Of a DNA stretch of 64,000 bases, positions 1 through 11,634 are shown piece after piece. The position numbers and the translations under genes were made by a program. The DNA is taken from the NCBI GenBank assembly GCA_006176705.1, contig QRFJ01000023.1:1700583-1764582 (forward strand). Reading direction: 5' to 3'. The notes under the pieces are model-generated. The model made no database searches and had not been told where the DNA came from. It saw only the letters and a program-made list of their open reading frames with translations. Positions within the stretch are counted from its first letter, which is position 1. Every line of letters starts with the position of its first letter. This DNA is from Cocos nucifera. Its lineage: Eukaryota > Streptophyta > Magnoliopsida > Arecales > Arecaceae.

Positions 1-1190
1 ATAAAATACTAATTTGTACACCCCATTACCTATCCCTGACTGTCCATGGTAAGATATAAGTATAAATTTTGTTTCAAGATTGCCTCTAACAGCTAAGAAA
101 AATGACTCTATTTGCATGGTAGTAGATAGGTTTCCCAAAATGACCCATTTTCTTTCCTATCCAAAGACCTCTTATGTCTCTCGAGTTGCTCGTCTATATT
201 TTGATGAAATTTTTAGGCTGCATGGATTACCAAAATCTATAGTATCTGATATGGATATTTGATTCATTAGTTACTTTTGAAAAATTTTATTGCACTTAAT
301 GGGAACAAAATTAAAATTTTTAACTGCATATCATCTACAAACAGACGGCCAAATAAAAGTTATAAATAGAAGTTTAGAAAATTTACTTCGATGTTTGTTG
401 GAGAGCATGTAAGGAATTGGGACTTACTTTTACCTAGAGCAGAGTTTGTATATAATAGTTTGGTAAATAGGTCTATTGGTTTGAGTCCTTTTGAAGTTGT
501 GCATGATTATCATCCTAGAAAACTAGTAGACTTGATCCCGTTATCTGTAAATGCTAGGTTTTCAGAGTCAGCATCATCTTTTGCAGATTATATTAGAAGT
601 CTGCATAAAGAGATCAATAATAAAATTAATTTAAGTAATCAAATATATAAATAATTAGCAGATTCTCATCGGTAAGTTAAGAATTTTGCTGAGGGTGACT
701 ATGTCATGATTAGGATCAAACCTAAGCGATTTCCATCAGAAACCATTCGGAAGCTATATGCCCAAGAAGCATGCCCATTTAAGATTTTAAAGAAAGTTGA
801 ATCGAATGCATACGTTATTGATCTATCACCTGGTTATGGGATTAGTTCAACTTTCAATATATCGGATCTAATTGAATATAAAGAGTCAGCATTGATACCT
901 AGTGATCTGTTTGAGCCTGTACCTTTCTTTAAGAGTGATCCTCCCCCTGAGTGTCCATAAGCCTAGATGAGAGAAAAGCATGGTGTGATCGATTGTATCC
1001 TGAATGAGTAGATCAAGTCCATTAGGGGTCAAGACTACCACCACTTTTTGGTTCTGACAAGGTAGGCTAAAATCTGAGGATTTCTGGATTACTCGAGATG
1101 AGCTATAGAGGATTGATTCGGATCTTTTTGAGTACTTTTAGAGCAGTCCAAAGCCTGACTTGATGGAGTCAAATTTTTTTCATCCTCAAA
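1..1190 (+). pseudogene. Chromovirus (Ty3/gypsy) pol 3' end: integrase and chromodomain-like tail
   Basis: Partial, broken reading frames in order give the integrase core (80-262: VVDRFPK, then LHGLPKSIVSD, the usual region of the second catalytic Asp), a further core segment (391-654, with NRSIGLSPFEVV), and the C-terminal module (706-960, with KRFPSETIRKLYA and GISSTFNISDL). A degraded stretch at about 985-1180 reads like a chromodomain-type tail (FLV, WITRDEL-like after frame changes). The catalytic Glu region between 262 and 391 is out of frame. The phrases match integrases of the Reina/CRM-like chromoviruses. Integrase normally joins retrotransposon cDNA to nuclear DNA, and the chromodomain guides it to chromatin. 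This copy has several stops and frame changes and enters the window from the left, so the rest of pol is not visible. The family call is fairly sure, the clade less so. Confidence 0.75.
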
Positions 1191-1195
1191 AAAAT

Positions 1196-2600
1196 TAATG
1201 AGGACATCACTTAGCAGTACGCTTATTGATGCATCATTTTTTTTATTTTACTTTATATTATCTGGGTGTATGTGGGTGTATAAATGGATGTATGGGGAAT
1301 TGAGTATATTTTTTTTTATTTTTCAACTTATGCATATATTTTAAAGCATGAGATGGAACCAAGTTGTTAGGGATCAGAATTTTTTATTAGAATTTATTTT
1401 TATTTTATCGGAATCTATTACTTGTCCGAAGCCCATTTATAAAAGGGCCTTCTTTTGTAATTAGAAGGGAGAATGGAATTGAATCAAAAGAAATCCCTAT
1501 CTTCTTCCTCCCGAGACTTCTTCTTCCTCCCTTCTCCTCCCTCTCTTCTTCTTCCTGCTAAGCTTCTTCTTCCTTCCTACTACTTCATCTCTACTAAAGC
1601 TTCCTTCCCCAAGCTACGAAATCCACTCCCTCCTCCATTTCTAACTTCCCGAAATATCGGCCAACATCTAAGCTAACCTATTCGACCACCCCATCCTCCT
1701 CTGCTCCCAAGCCACTAGCCCTAGCCTAAGACTCACAAATCACCGCAAGCACCGCCTCCCACCTCCACCTTAACTCATCTTCCACCACCGCACCGCCTAT
1801 CTCCCAACCAAACCATCCACTATCACCACCATCGGTCCGCAACCATGCCGCCCTCTGTTGTTCTTGCCGCCATCCTCCATCACATCCGCCGCCATCCCAA
1901 ACCCCATGCCTGAGTGGACTTTGCCTAAACCCACTTCTCCGACCACCCAAACCCCCCACCTTCACTGCTTCCGCCGACCATCTCCCTTCTCTTTCCCTAT
2001 TTTCCCTCCATCAGAGCAACACTCCACTCGCCGATGGCCTCCACCGCTCTAGAAAACCCCTCCCGCAGCAATCCCTTTTCCCCTCATTCCCTCCTCTATT
2101 TCGACCACCCCGACCGATCCCTGTTGGCCCTATGCCTAACAGCGCACGTTGCCCGTCATCACCCTTCACCGGTGAATCCCCACTACTGTTGACCTCCATC
2201 GCCCCAACGAAATGCTTCCCGACAACACCAGCGGCCACATCTACCGCTACCAGCGACAATCAGCCACCACTGGCACCCTTCCCACTGATACCGATGCCAT
2301 CTGTTCCTCTGGCGAACCCGTCTTCCCCTCCGACCGACCGATCCCAACGGACTAGCTCCGATGATCATCCCCGAGTCTTCCAAAGTTTCGCATCCAAATG
2401 CCAAGCCCTGTTTCTCGAACCCATCCCTTTGTCGTTGGCACAAACGTGAAGGCAGCATGGATTTCAGAGCAAACCCGGCCCTTCCAATGTCGACTTTCAC
2501 CTTTAGGCTTATTTTTTTTTTGGATTTTCAATATGTTGGGATGTTTCTCTTGCATTTGAATGATTCATATTCGAAGACTTTTGCGACGATCTAGTAGCCG
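1196..2600 (+). repeat. Probable 3' LTR and pyrimidine-rich flank of the chromovirus
   Basis: It follows the pol end directly, after an A-rich run (1189-1196) that could be the remains of a polypurine tract. A TATA-like TTTATAAAAG lies at 1436-1445. Next comes a strongly pyrimidine-rich stretch (about 1495-1600, CTTCTTCCTCC-type) and then a C-rich stretch to about 2500. The open frames here are low-complexity (Pro/Ser-rich) and unlikely to be genes. The paired 5' LTR lies outside the window, so the ends cannot be fixed by comparison. Confidence 0.4.
1436..1445 (+). promoter_or_regulatory. TATA-like box in the putative chromovirus LTR
   Basis: TTTATAAAAG, 20-30 bases upstream of the expected R start, at the boundary between AT-rich and pyrimidine-rich LTR DNA. 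The position suits an LTR promoter. No transcript evidence. Confidence 0.4.
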
Positions 2601-3000
2601 ATCATCTTACTGCCTTTTGATTTGATCTATCTCATCCATGACTCATGACATCCCATGCTACGTTAGACCTCATCATGGAATAGTTTAGAATATTTTAAAT
2701 CAATGCTATTTAAATTTATTTGTTATGTTAGTTCCTTGTCTTTAATTTTATTAGATTTGATTGACTTGCCAATCTTAGCTAAACGATCGTTTCTTAATGA
2801 CCAACAATCCTGTTTTTAAATTTTTTGTTTGTGCATGCCGACTAAGTTACTTTCTAGATCGGACTTTAATCATGATTGATCTCTTTAGTTATTTTTCTTG
2901 CTTGCTTTTAATTTTTTGCTACTTTTATACTTAATTACTTTAATTAATTTTGCTTACTGATCTTCTTAGTGATTAGATAGGTCTAGGTTAGTTAGCCTGA
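2601..3000. other. AT-rich stretch, nothing assigned
   Basis: No coding signal or clear repeat. It may be the U5 end of the left LTR or the outer part of the Tat element that follows. No copy of the LTR seen at 11635 could be found here, so the Tat element lacks a recognisable 3' LTR. Confidence 0.3.
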
Positions 3001-3148
3001 TCCCGCATCATGCTGTAATCTTTAGTCGAAATGGTTCTGATCTAAGGAACGTGCCGTAACTTACTTCGATCAAAGAAATCTTGAGTCAAAGTAGTTTCGA
3101 TCTAAGGAACATACTGTAACCTATCCCGATCAAAGAGATCTTAGCTCG
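3000..3148. repeat. Imperfect 60-bp tandem repeat in the 3' UTR of Tat element 1
   Basis: GATCTAAGGAAC occurs at 3039 and again at 3099, with the flanking bases (GTAAC, GATCAAAGA, AATCTT) also repeated, giving about two full units and a partial one. It lies just beyond the pol stop of the - strand Tat element. Short tandem repeats downstream of pol are also seen in the two other Tat elements of this window. Confidence 0.75.
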
Positions 3149-3230
3149 GCTTCTTCCAAGTCTTCTTATCACACAAGCATTCATTGATAAAACAAGAAAG
3201 TAAATTTATAAATTCATTTATTCATTTGAT

Positions 3231-4345
3231 CTATTGGTAGTACATATGAAGATTAGTCGAGTTCCATGATCTTAAAAGCAAAGTCCTATAAAATTGCTTT
3301 AGTCGATATGTTTTGGATCGTATCACCTCATCGACCTAGTAGGGGCCCTCCCAATTGGGCAAAAGCTTTTTTTATTTGGTAGGCTTTGAGACTTCAGCTC
3401 TACGAAGGATGAGATCGCCTACTCGAAACTCTTTAGCTTTAATTCGGGCATTATAATATCTAGCTACCCTCATCGATATGCAGCCATCCTCACTGCTGCT
3501 CGCTTCCTATTTTTTTCGATTAAGTCAAGGTTAGCTCTGAGCCATGTGGGATTGGTATCTTCATCATATTCTTCAATTCTGACAGAAGAAAGTTCAAATT
3601 TTATAGGTATGACTGCTTCCATTTCAAATGCCAAGTTAAAAGACGTCTTGTCAGTTGGGACTCTTTGGATTGTTCAATAAGCCCAGAGGACATGATAGAG
3701 TTTCTCTATTCAAGACCCCCTAGTCCGATCCAATCTAGCTTTGAGAACTTGTAGGAGAATTATGTTAGTAACCTCTACTTCTTCATTTGCTTGCTCGTGG
3801 CCCACTGAAGTGAAGCATTGCTCGATCCCGTGGTCCCCATAGAACTCACGGAGTCGAGCACCGTTGAATTGCCTTCTGTTGTCGGAGACCAATACTTTGA
3901 GAAGACCATAATGGTAGATGATTGACTTTCAAATAAAATTTCAAACTTTTGATTCTATAATTTGAGCCAAGGGTTTAGCTTCTATCTACTTTGTGAAGTA
4001 GTCGATTGCTACTAGTAGGAATTTATGCTGACCCGAGGCTCGGGAGAACAGGCCCAAGATGTCCAATCTCCATTGAGCGAATGACCATGGGACTTTAATA
4101 GGAGTCAAAAGTGCTGTAGATCAACGTTGAATTCAGTCATTATATTGGCATTGCTCGCATTTTCTGATGAAGTTCTGTACATCCTGCTGCATGGTTGGCC
4201 AGTAATATCCTTACCAAAAGATTTAATAGGATAATGACCAACTCTTCAAGTAATTTTCATAGATTTCTTCATGGACCTCTCGCAAGGCATAATCAGCTTC
4301 AGATAGGTGCAAGTATCTTAGGAGTGGTAGAGAGAAAGTCTGCTT
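3231..4345 (-). pseudogene. Tat element 1 integrase
   Basis: The - strand reads the zinc-binding N-terminal segment (HEEIYENY, then a CEQC-like pair near 4150-4200), the core with DILGLF (first Asp), SDNRRQF (second Asp) and EEVEVTN (Glu) at 3710-4090, and the C-terminal module with VGDLILRR. It ends at a normal stop, TAG, at 3231-3233, preceded by codons matching the MYYQ end of the other Tat integrases here. Several in-frame stops and frame changes mean no full protein is possible. Catalytic positions survive in the translation, but the reading frame does not. Integrase would act in the nucleus on the cDNA. Identification is firm. Confidence 0.85.
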
Positions 4346-4729
4346 GTACAAGTCATTATCGAGCAGTACATATCTAGTAGCTTGATTTTTAATTTTTTGA
4401 GCTTTTTTCTGATCAGGTGATAGTTCTTCTAACCTTAAGTATTTTATGATGGGGTCCATCCAACTAGATTCTTCATTGATTTGTTGAACAATGACGGACT
4501 CCTCTAAGCTTGAAGCTCTCAAGACCTCAAAGTAGGTCTCTTTGTTCAAGTCGATGGGCAGCAGGGATGCTAGCTTTGATAGAGCATCAGCTCTAGTATT
4601 TTGCATCTTGAAAACCTGTTGAATATTAAAATATCGAAAGAATAAGATCAAATCTTTTATTTTCTAGAGATACTTTTTCATATTTTCTTCTCGATCCTCG
4701 TATTCTTCTTTAATTTGCCCAACTATCGG

Positions 4730-5640
4730 TTATGAATTGTTGAATATCTCCAGGCATCGAGCTCCAATTTCTTGAGCAATCTTCAATCCTACAATTAAGG
4801 CTTCGTACTTTGCTTCATTATTGATGGTTGAGAACTCGAAGCATAAAGCGTATGTCACCACATCTCCTTTTAGACTGGATAGAATAAGCCCGACTCCTGA
4901 TCTTGATGAGTTTGATGAGCCATCGACATGTAGGGTCCATGTTTCTTTTGGATATGACCCTGAGCTTTTGCCGCTTTTTGAATTATGGGGTCTTCCAATT
5001 TTTTTTTTTGAATTTCTTTCCAAGGCTTCCACGTCTTGCACGGTGCATTCAAGAACAAAGTCCGCCAGGATCTGAGCTTTGATAGAAGACCTCGATCGAT
5101 AGCATATATCCAGCTTTGAGAGCTCCAATGCCCATTTCGCGATCCTGCCTAAAGTGTCCGATCGGTGTAGGACCATCCTCAAGGGCTAATCCATGAGCAA
5201 CACCATGATATGGGCCTGAAAATAGGATCGTAATTTTCTCGCAATGATGACCAGTGCAAAGATTAATTTTTCATTGGCATATTTGGTCTCTGCATCATGA
5301 AGGACCTTGCTGACATAATATATGAGCTTTTGAAGCCATCCTTCCTCTCGAACAAGGACTACACTGATTGCTACCAGTGAAACGGCTAGGTAGAGAAGGA
5401 GCTCTTTGCCCGGCAGTGGCTTAGTGAGCAAAGATAGAAAACTAAGGTATTTCTTTAGTTCTTCAAAAGCTTTTTAGCACTCTGGGGTCCATTGAAAATT
5501 CATTAGGTGCTTGAGGGTCTGAAAAAATAGGAGACATCTCTCAACCGATCTGAAAATAAAATAGTTAAGAGAGATAATTTTATCAGTCAAATGCTGTACC
5601 TATTTAACTATTTTTGGTGGTGACATTTCTAGAATTATCT
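4730..5640 (-). pseudogene. Tat element 1 dual RNase H region
   Basis: Two RNase H modules in series. The first, the retroviral type of Ty3/gypsy elements, is at 5186-5431 (LLLYLAVS, YYVSKVLHDAETKY) and runs into the start of the next frame (LELSKLDICYRSRSSIKAQILADF). The second, about 4740-4985, has WTLHVDGSSNSS and later YALCFEFSTINNE. It is the extra archaeal-type RNase H typical of Tat elements. The catalytic Glu of the usual AEYEAL motif reads AKYEAL here, so the second module may be inactive. RNase H removes the RNA strand after minus-strand cDNA synthesis. The modules are in different frames, so this is a broken gene. Confidence 0.82.
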
Positions 5641-5659
5641 TGATCTTCTTAGGGTTCAC

Positions 5660-6260
5660 TTTGATGCCTCTTCATGAGATCATAAAGTCGAGAAACTTTC
5701 CAACAATTACTCTGAAGGCATTCTTCGTATGATTTAACTTCATCTGATATCGACGAAGCATGTCAAAGATTTCTTGGAGGTCTTCAACATGATCAGACAT
5801 CGTTTGACTTTTAACCAGCATATCGTCAATGTACATCTCCATATTTTTGCCGATTTGATCTTTAAAGATTTTGTTGATCAGCCTTTGATATATGGCTCCT
5901 ATATTTCTTAGCCCAAAGGGCATCATCTTATAGCAAAAAAGCCCCTGGTCAGTTATGAAAGCTATTTTCTCTTCATCTTCAAGGGCTATTTGGATCTGAT
6001 TGTAATCAAAAAAGACATCTATGAAGCTGAGAAGCTCATGCCCTAAAGTAGCGTCAATCAATTAGTCAATCCGAGACAGTGGGTAATTGTCTTTAGGGCA
6101 AGCCTCATTCAAGTCGGTGAAGTCGATACACATGCTCCACTTTTCATTCATCTTTTTTATCAGAATGATATTTGCCAACCATTCTGAATACATCGCTTCT
6201 CTGATGAAGCCAGCCTTAAGCAATTTGTCTAGCTCCTTGGCAATGACTTTCTAGCACTTC
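5660..6260 (-). pseudogene. Tat element 1 reverse transcriptase
   Basis: The - strand encodes the fingers-palm core: a degraded start at 6062-6160 (MCIDF, then NEACPKDNYPL), GHELLSFIDVFFDYNQ, MPFGLRNIGAIYQRL and the catalytic YIDDMLV (YIDD at 5822-5833, intact). A stop splits the N-terminal part from the open stretch 5672-6061, and another stop follows the SGKFLDFM-type segment. Reverse transcriptase copies the element RNA into DNA in virus-like particles. The active-site residues survive although the frame is broken on both sides. The family assignment is firm. Confidence 0.87.
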
Positions 6261-6619
6261 GGAGCAAAGCTTCGCTTCTTTTGCTTAATTGGATGGCAAG
6301 TAGGGTCCACCCTCAAATGGTGGACCATCATCTCTGGATCAATTTCAGGCATGTCAGTGATCAACCAAAGAAAAAGGTCCGCATTTGCTTGCAAAAAAGT
6401 AATCAACTAGCTTTTTGTTATCTAGTCGAGGAAGGAACAGATCTTCACGGTTTGATTGGGGTTCTTCTTTCTTAGTGGGATCTTCTGAAGCTTGTTGGAT
6501 GGTTGGACCCAATTTTTTGCCAAATTATCTCGAGCGTCCAGTCCTATTAGGGATTCAGGCTGGAGTTTCGCTTGGTCTTCTATTTGAAGCTTGGCAACGA
6601 AACACTATCTTACCATAAT

Positions 6620-7176
6620 CTGGTTGCTTCGGATTTTTCTCACTCCATGGATTGTTGGAAACTTGACCGTGAGGTGGTAGCTGGACATAATAGCTCTGAG
6701 CTTCTATAAACTAGGTCTTCCAAGGATGGTGTTATAATCCGAAAGAAGCTTCATAATAAGAAAATCCACCTATATTGTTATTTGCTGAGGCAGAGTGCCC
6801 ACTGTGACAAGCAGCTTGATCATTCCTTCTAGAATCATGGAGCTTTCGAAGAATTCTTGGATCAACGTATCAAATCTGCTTAACTGATTAGGAGAGAATT
6901 CCATAAAAAAAAAGTAGAAAAATATAAAATATCAACTGAGCTTTGATTATCAATAAGTACACGGTGTACATTATAATCAAAAGTATTCAAAGAGACAACC
7001 ACTGCATTATTATATGGTTGTTGTACATCCTCTACATCCTGCTCAGTGAAAGTTATTGCTTCTCCAAGCTTATCCTCACATCTTGGCTTTTTCATCGCCA
7101 CCACCTTGGATGACCCTCCAATAATCATGTGGATCTCACCACGGAGAGGTCGCTCTTTAGCTGTTGCTAGTTCTCT
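6620..7176 (-). pseudogene. Tat element 1 aspartic protease
   Basis: Read leftward from 7176: a linker ending GEAITFTEQDVEDVQQPYNN, then VVVSLNTFDYNVHRVLIDNQSSVDILYF. The protease signature is normally D-[ST]-G-[SA]; here it is DNQSS, so the Gly next to the catalytic Asp is replaced by Gln and the enzyme is probably dead. The rest of the protease to about 6620 is out of frame. The protease would cut Gag-Pol in the particle. The upstream part of this reading frame (7177-7404) belongs to the inserted LTR, not to gag-pol. Confidence 0.75.
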
Positions 7177-7179
7177 CAT

Positions 7180-9925
7180 TGTGATATCCCTATCCAATCG
7201 GGCATAACCCACCAGATCCCAACCCCCACTAGCATAAATCTCAAAGCAATCAAACAAAAAAAAAATTAGGCCAGCTGGGTGGGAATTGGACTCCCAGCAG
7301 GAGTCCTCTTCCATGATTTTTGCCCGCAAAGAGGCCAGGGAGGACTTGAACTCTCCATCGACCATTTTTAAATTGAGAAGGAGGCCAAAGCCTCCCTCTG
7401 ACACCTCAATCCGGTCATCACTGGAAGGAACCCGCTCTCTTCCCCTTCTTCTGGGATTTCATCGACTTCACCAAAACCATAGGCCATCAAACCATATGAA
7501 CGAAGGTAATGATCCTCTAGACTCTTAAATTGATCCTTCTCTACTTCTTTCTGAGTCTTAAAATCATAGAATATGATTGAAAAATCACCGAATTTAATTG
7601 AAAACTAGAAGCCCTATTGGTTCCTCTATTTTTTGGGGGGTTATTTGGATTTTTCCCACCATCTTTTGGGCCATTGTCGGTCACCAAACCTGGCCGACTG
7701 TTGTCGTCATGGCCTTCTTCTCTGACCATGGCTATTATCAGCCAGGAGGATACCCTCCCCTGCCTCGAGAACAAGGGGAATGAAACCCCCTATTCTATGA
7801 AGAAAGGAAGAAAAAAAAATAAAAGAAACAGAGGACGTGGGTCTTCTGTTCCATGAAGGCAAAGCCCAACAAAGAAAAAAAGAAGAAAAGAAAAAAAAAA
7901 GAAAAAAAAGAAAAGAAAAGATGAGAGAGATTTTCTCTCTCTTTCCTTCTCTTCCTCCTTTGAGTCTGAATTCCACCTTCTCTATCCAAAAACTAATTTT
8001 CTCTTTCTAAAAAATTTATATTCTCTCTCCTATTTTATCTCTCTAATATGATTATTGGATTTTAATAAAAAAAGAAAGAGAAAGCAAGGGGAAAAAAAAG
8101 AAATGAAAGAAGAAGATTTTTCCTCTCCTCTCTCTTTTCCTCTCAACTTTCTCTCTCTACTTTTTTTTCTAAAATTCTCTCTCTAAACTACTTGTCTCTT
8201 TGTAATTTCTCTCTCCTAGGGATTTCTTAGAAACTTTGAAAAGATTTATGATAATTTTGAATGATCTTAGTAAAAGAGGTCTTGATTTATGATCATCGAA
8301 CATTGTACCGGCACCCACCTCAACCAGATCAGATGCTTTAGATTTTATCATCCATGATTTTATTAAACTATCTATGGGATAATTTCATCATGATTTGATT
8401 TAAATTATCTTGATCTGATCGATCGGATTGTCAAACCATATCATTTGATTAATTTTGATTCATCTTCATAGTTTCTCTCTTTTTTGACTTTATCTCTCCA
8501 CTTGATTTGTAAACTCAATGAAAGATTTTCGATCTTACCACTTCGTATATGATTTAATCTAAATAAATAAATTTAAACAATCTATCTTCTAGTCTTATCT
8601 TAATTGATGAAGTTAGGATGACAAGATTAACCTGGACTATTAGATGTGACTATCGTCAACCTATCTTTTCAGTTTATTAATATTTTTTTTAATTATTAAA
8701 ATTAATTCTCTATAGGATTATAGATAATGGGGTACTACGACATGATCTATGAATAAAAGAATTTAGAAAGAAATTGCAAAATGATATGGATTTATTGAAA
8801 AACGTATGAGGTAAGTAATGATTCATTTTTTTCTAGATTTATCAATAAATTATAATATATTTACTTGACATATTTTATAAAATGATATATGAATTTGATG
8901 AATGATATTTTATTATTGACAGTATCTTATTTTTGAAATGTTATGATGAAGCATGATTTAAAAGTACTAATCTTACTATGTATTATACTTGATTGATTTA
9001 GATACCATATGAGTATGTGCATTTTTAACGAACTAAAATAAAAAACATGAATTATGAAAAAATAATTAATTAAGATAATTTGAACTTCATCCTGACTATG
9101 TGGAGGATCTCGCTAATAGAAACTAATATATTGACAAATATTTAGTCCTAAGGGTTTATGTCGCCAGCAGACCAACGATTCCAAAAGACATAACTACCAA
9201 ATGATTTGCAGCTCACCACAAGAAGATACATGGTGTTATGACCCTACCATAGGGATAATATGGTCATAGCTCATGGTGGATGACAAGAATGATAAGAATG
9301 ATAAGAATGATAAGAATGACAAGAATGATAAGAATAATAAGAATGAAAGAATGATTGATATGAATTTGATAACTTGAATTAAATTTGAACTCTTAAATGA
9401 AACTTGAAAAGATTGAATTTGGCATGATAGTATTTTGAAAATAATGCATAATCAAAATTGATTTTGAACTGATGAACTCCATATGCTTATTTTTTATAAA
9501 TGATGATTTATTTTATTTATCTGATGAAATCTAATTAAAGTGATCATTGCTTACCGAGCTGTCAAGCTTATTATCTCTATTTTATTATTTTTATAGATCT
9601 TGAGAAATAAGATAATATAGGAGTATGTAAGAAAGAGTGATTAGAGACAGACAGGATAATTAGAAGTAGAACATCGATACTTTTATTTTAGATAGAAATT
9701 TTATTAAAGCTAATGTAAGATCTTTTGAACATTATTGAATTTTATGAGATATTAAAATTAGATTTTAATTAGTTGAATTTTAGATTTAATTTATGATTAA
9801 TTAATCCACTATTGCTTTATGATAGCATGGTGAGATGCCTTGCATGCTTGTAGGGAGAGTTTTCTATATGTGTGCGGCTATTGTCATGACCCTCGGCTCA
9901 TAAATTTTGGATCAAAGGTGCGATA
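7180..9925 (+). mobile_element. Probable solo LTR (Tekay/Del-like gypsy) inside Tat element 1
   Basis: The protease linker of the Tat element stops at about 7176 and its gag resumes at about 9926, so this 2.7-kb non-coding block is an insertion. It starts TGTGATATCC and ends GTGCGATA, which looks like a decayed TG...CA pair. It contains a long purine/pyrimidine-biased tract (7790-8170), a block with TTATGACCCTACCATAGGG (about 9235), and the ending GGCTCATAAATTTTGGATCA. These are features known from long LTRs of Del/Tekay-type chromoviruses. No convincing target duplication was found and there is no internal coding DNA, hence a solo LTR. Bounds are about 10 bp uncertain or worse. Confidence 0.55.
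9284..9353. repeat. Short tandem repeat, 9-bp unit AAGAATGAT
   Basis: About eight copies of AAGAATGAT with single-base variants, inside the putative solo LTR. Likely length-variable. Confidence 0.85.
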
Positions 9926-11549
9926 CTTGCTTTTTGCATAGGCATCAGCATTGGATGCTGAGGCTGATGAAGTGATTGTCGAGCTCTTGGTGGAGGTCAT
10001 CATGGAGGGATTCTTTTTCGGACAAAGCATTCTAGTCTTCCTTTCCGAATGAGCTTCTCGATGGCGTCGCAAAGGAGGCGACAATTTTTCATATCGTGAC
10101 CATGGTCATGATGATAGAAACAGAACCTCATTAGATTATGGTGCTCTAGATTCATCCGCATCTTCGAAGGTTGAGGGAGCTGATCCTGGATCTACATTAA
10201 GACTTCCCCCGGATAGTATTCAGAGGTGTATAATTATGGAACTGCCTCGATGGAGACTGATGTCGATCTCTTCTTTAGGGGCTTGGAGATCGGTGGTTTC
10301 GAAAAGAACCCCCGCCCTTCTGCTTCCTGGGTGGAGAGTGGCAGCACTGTCGATAGGCCTCCTTCTTTGATGGGGGCCGCTCCTTATTGACCCTGCTAGG
10401 GCGGCACTGGCAATGGTGTCCTCAGCAAAGATTTCTTTGATGTTGGTATACTTTCTTGCCCACTCTAGTATACCAGCATAATCTTGAGGAAAAGATTTTA
10501 TTAACGACCTCTTTAGATCATTTTTCTGCAATCCACCCATAAAGATGGTCATTGCGACTGACTAATCTAGGTTGTGGACTTTTAGGATTGCCGCATTAAA
10601 GCGGCTCACATAATTGCGGATCGACTCGCCACTCTTTTGACGAATGATGTTCAGATAGTCGGACTGCTTCTGCTACTTATGGCTACTAATAAAGTGTGTA
10701 GCTAAGGATCGGCTTAGCTCTTCAAAAGAATGGATCGAGCCCGATTTTAGATTGAAGTACCATTGCCAGGCTGCTCTCTTGAGAGTGGTGGGGAATGCCT
10801 GACAGAGAATGGCATCTGATGCTTTCTGAAAGAGTAGTGCTACTTTGAAAATTTTAACGTGATTGATAGGGTCGATTGTCTCGTCGTACGTTTTGATTTA
10901 GAGCAACTTGAAATTTAGCGATAGTAATTCTCCCATGATTTTCTCGTTGAAAGGGGGCTCACCACTGAGTCCATCAAAAGGATGAGAAGAAAAAGCTTTA
11001 TTCAGAGCTTCAAGCGTCTTGTCGAACTCTTGAAGCTTCTTTTCAATAATCAAATTTCGGATGGTGTAGGCTTTACATTGCTAAGGAGAGCGACGGTCGA
11101 GAGTCGAATCATGCCCGGATTATTGGCTAGGAGATCGCCGATGAGTCTTCCTCCTCTTGGGGCTTTGTGGAATTGCTTGAGGAGGTTTGGCTTGTTGCTA
11201 TAGATGGTAGGCCGACGGTTGAAGTGGCATCATGGCTGGAGGAGCGGATGGAACCACCGAAGGATGCATTGGTTTCACCATAGAGGGTGATGCAAGGGTA
11301 GCTTGGTTCGGCTGCAGCTTCACTAAAGGAGGCACAAATATAGTTTGGACCACCTGGATGTCGACCGTTAGGATGTGAACCCACTGGAGGAGTAGGTTGA
11401 ACTTATCCATTGTAACAATGATCGATTAGGTCGGTGGAGAAGCATCCATCGCCGGAGGATGAGTATGATCCTTAGCCTAAAACTCTACCTATTGAGAGGC
11501 AGTAGCTTCTACGATGTCGTTATCACGACGAGACCTTTTTAGGTGCCAT
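9926..11549 (-). pseudogene. Tat element 1 gag
   Basis: A - strand start codon at 11547-11549 (MAPKRSRRDND) opens a variable N-terminal part. The retrotransposon gag domain follows at about 10220-10900, with frames reading YVSRFNAAILKVHNLD and GGLQKNDLKRSL. A nucleic-acid-binding motif lies near 10080-10140 (FCFYHHDHGHDMKNC), the C-H-H-C arrangement usual for this lineage. Gag forms the particle shell and packages element RNA. Internal stops and frame changes disrupt it, and the C-terminal linker to protease is cut by the LTR-like insertion at about 9925. The start is chosen because the other Tat gags here begin similarly (MAPRR, MPPRR) shortly after the LTR. Confidence 0.78.
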
Positions 11550-11634
11550 TTTCAAGAGATTACGACCCTTTCTCTATCTGTTATTGCTGAAAATAGTTTG
11601 CTTCGGGAGTAGAGCGATCGACTCTCGCAAGGGA

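Noticed and set aside
1473..2594. Several short + and - strand frames
   Set aside because: Pyrimidine- or C-rich LTR-like DNA; the peptides are low-complexity and overlap on both strands.
7177..7404. N-terminal extension of the protease frame (MSEGGFGLLLNLKM)
   Set aside because: Reads into the inserted LTR-like block; not part of gag-pol.
9897..9901. CTCAT as the right target duplication for the LTR-like block (CTCAT at 7175-7179)
   Set aside because: It would end the LTR at CTCGG rather than CA and leave the typical terminal GGATCA...GATA outside, so it is probably chance.
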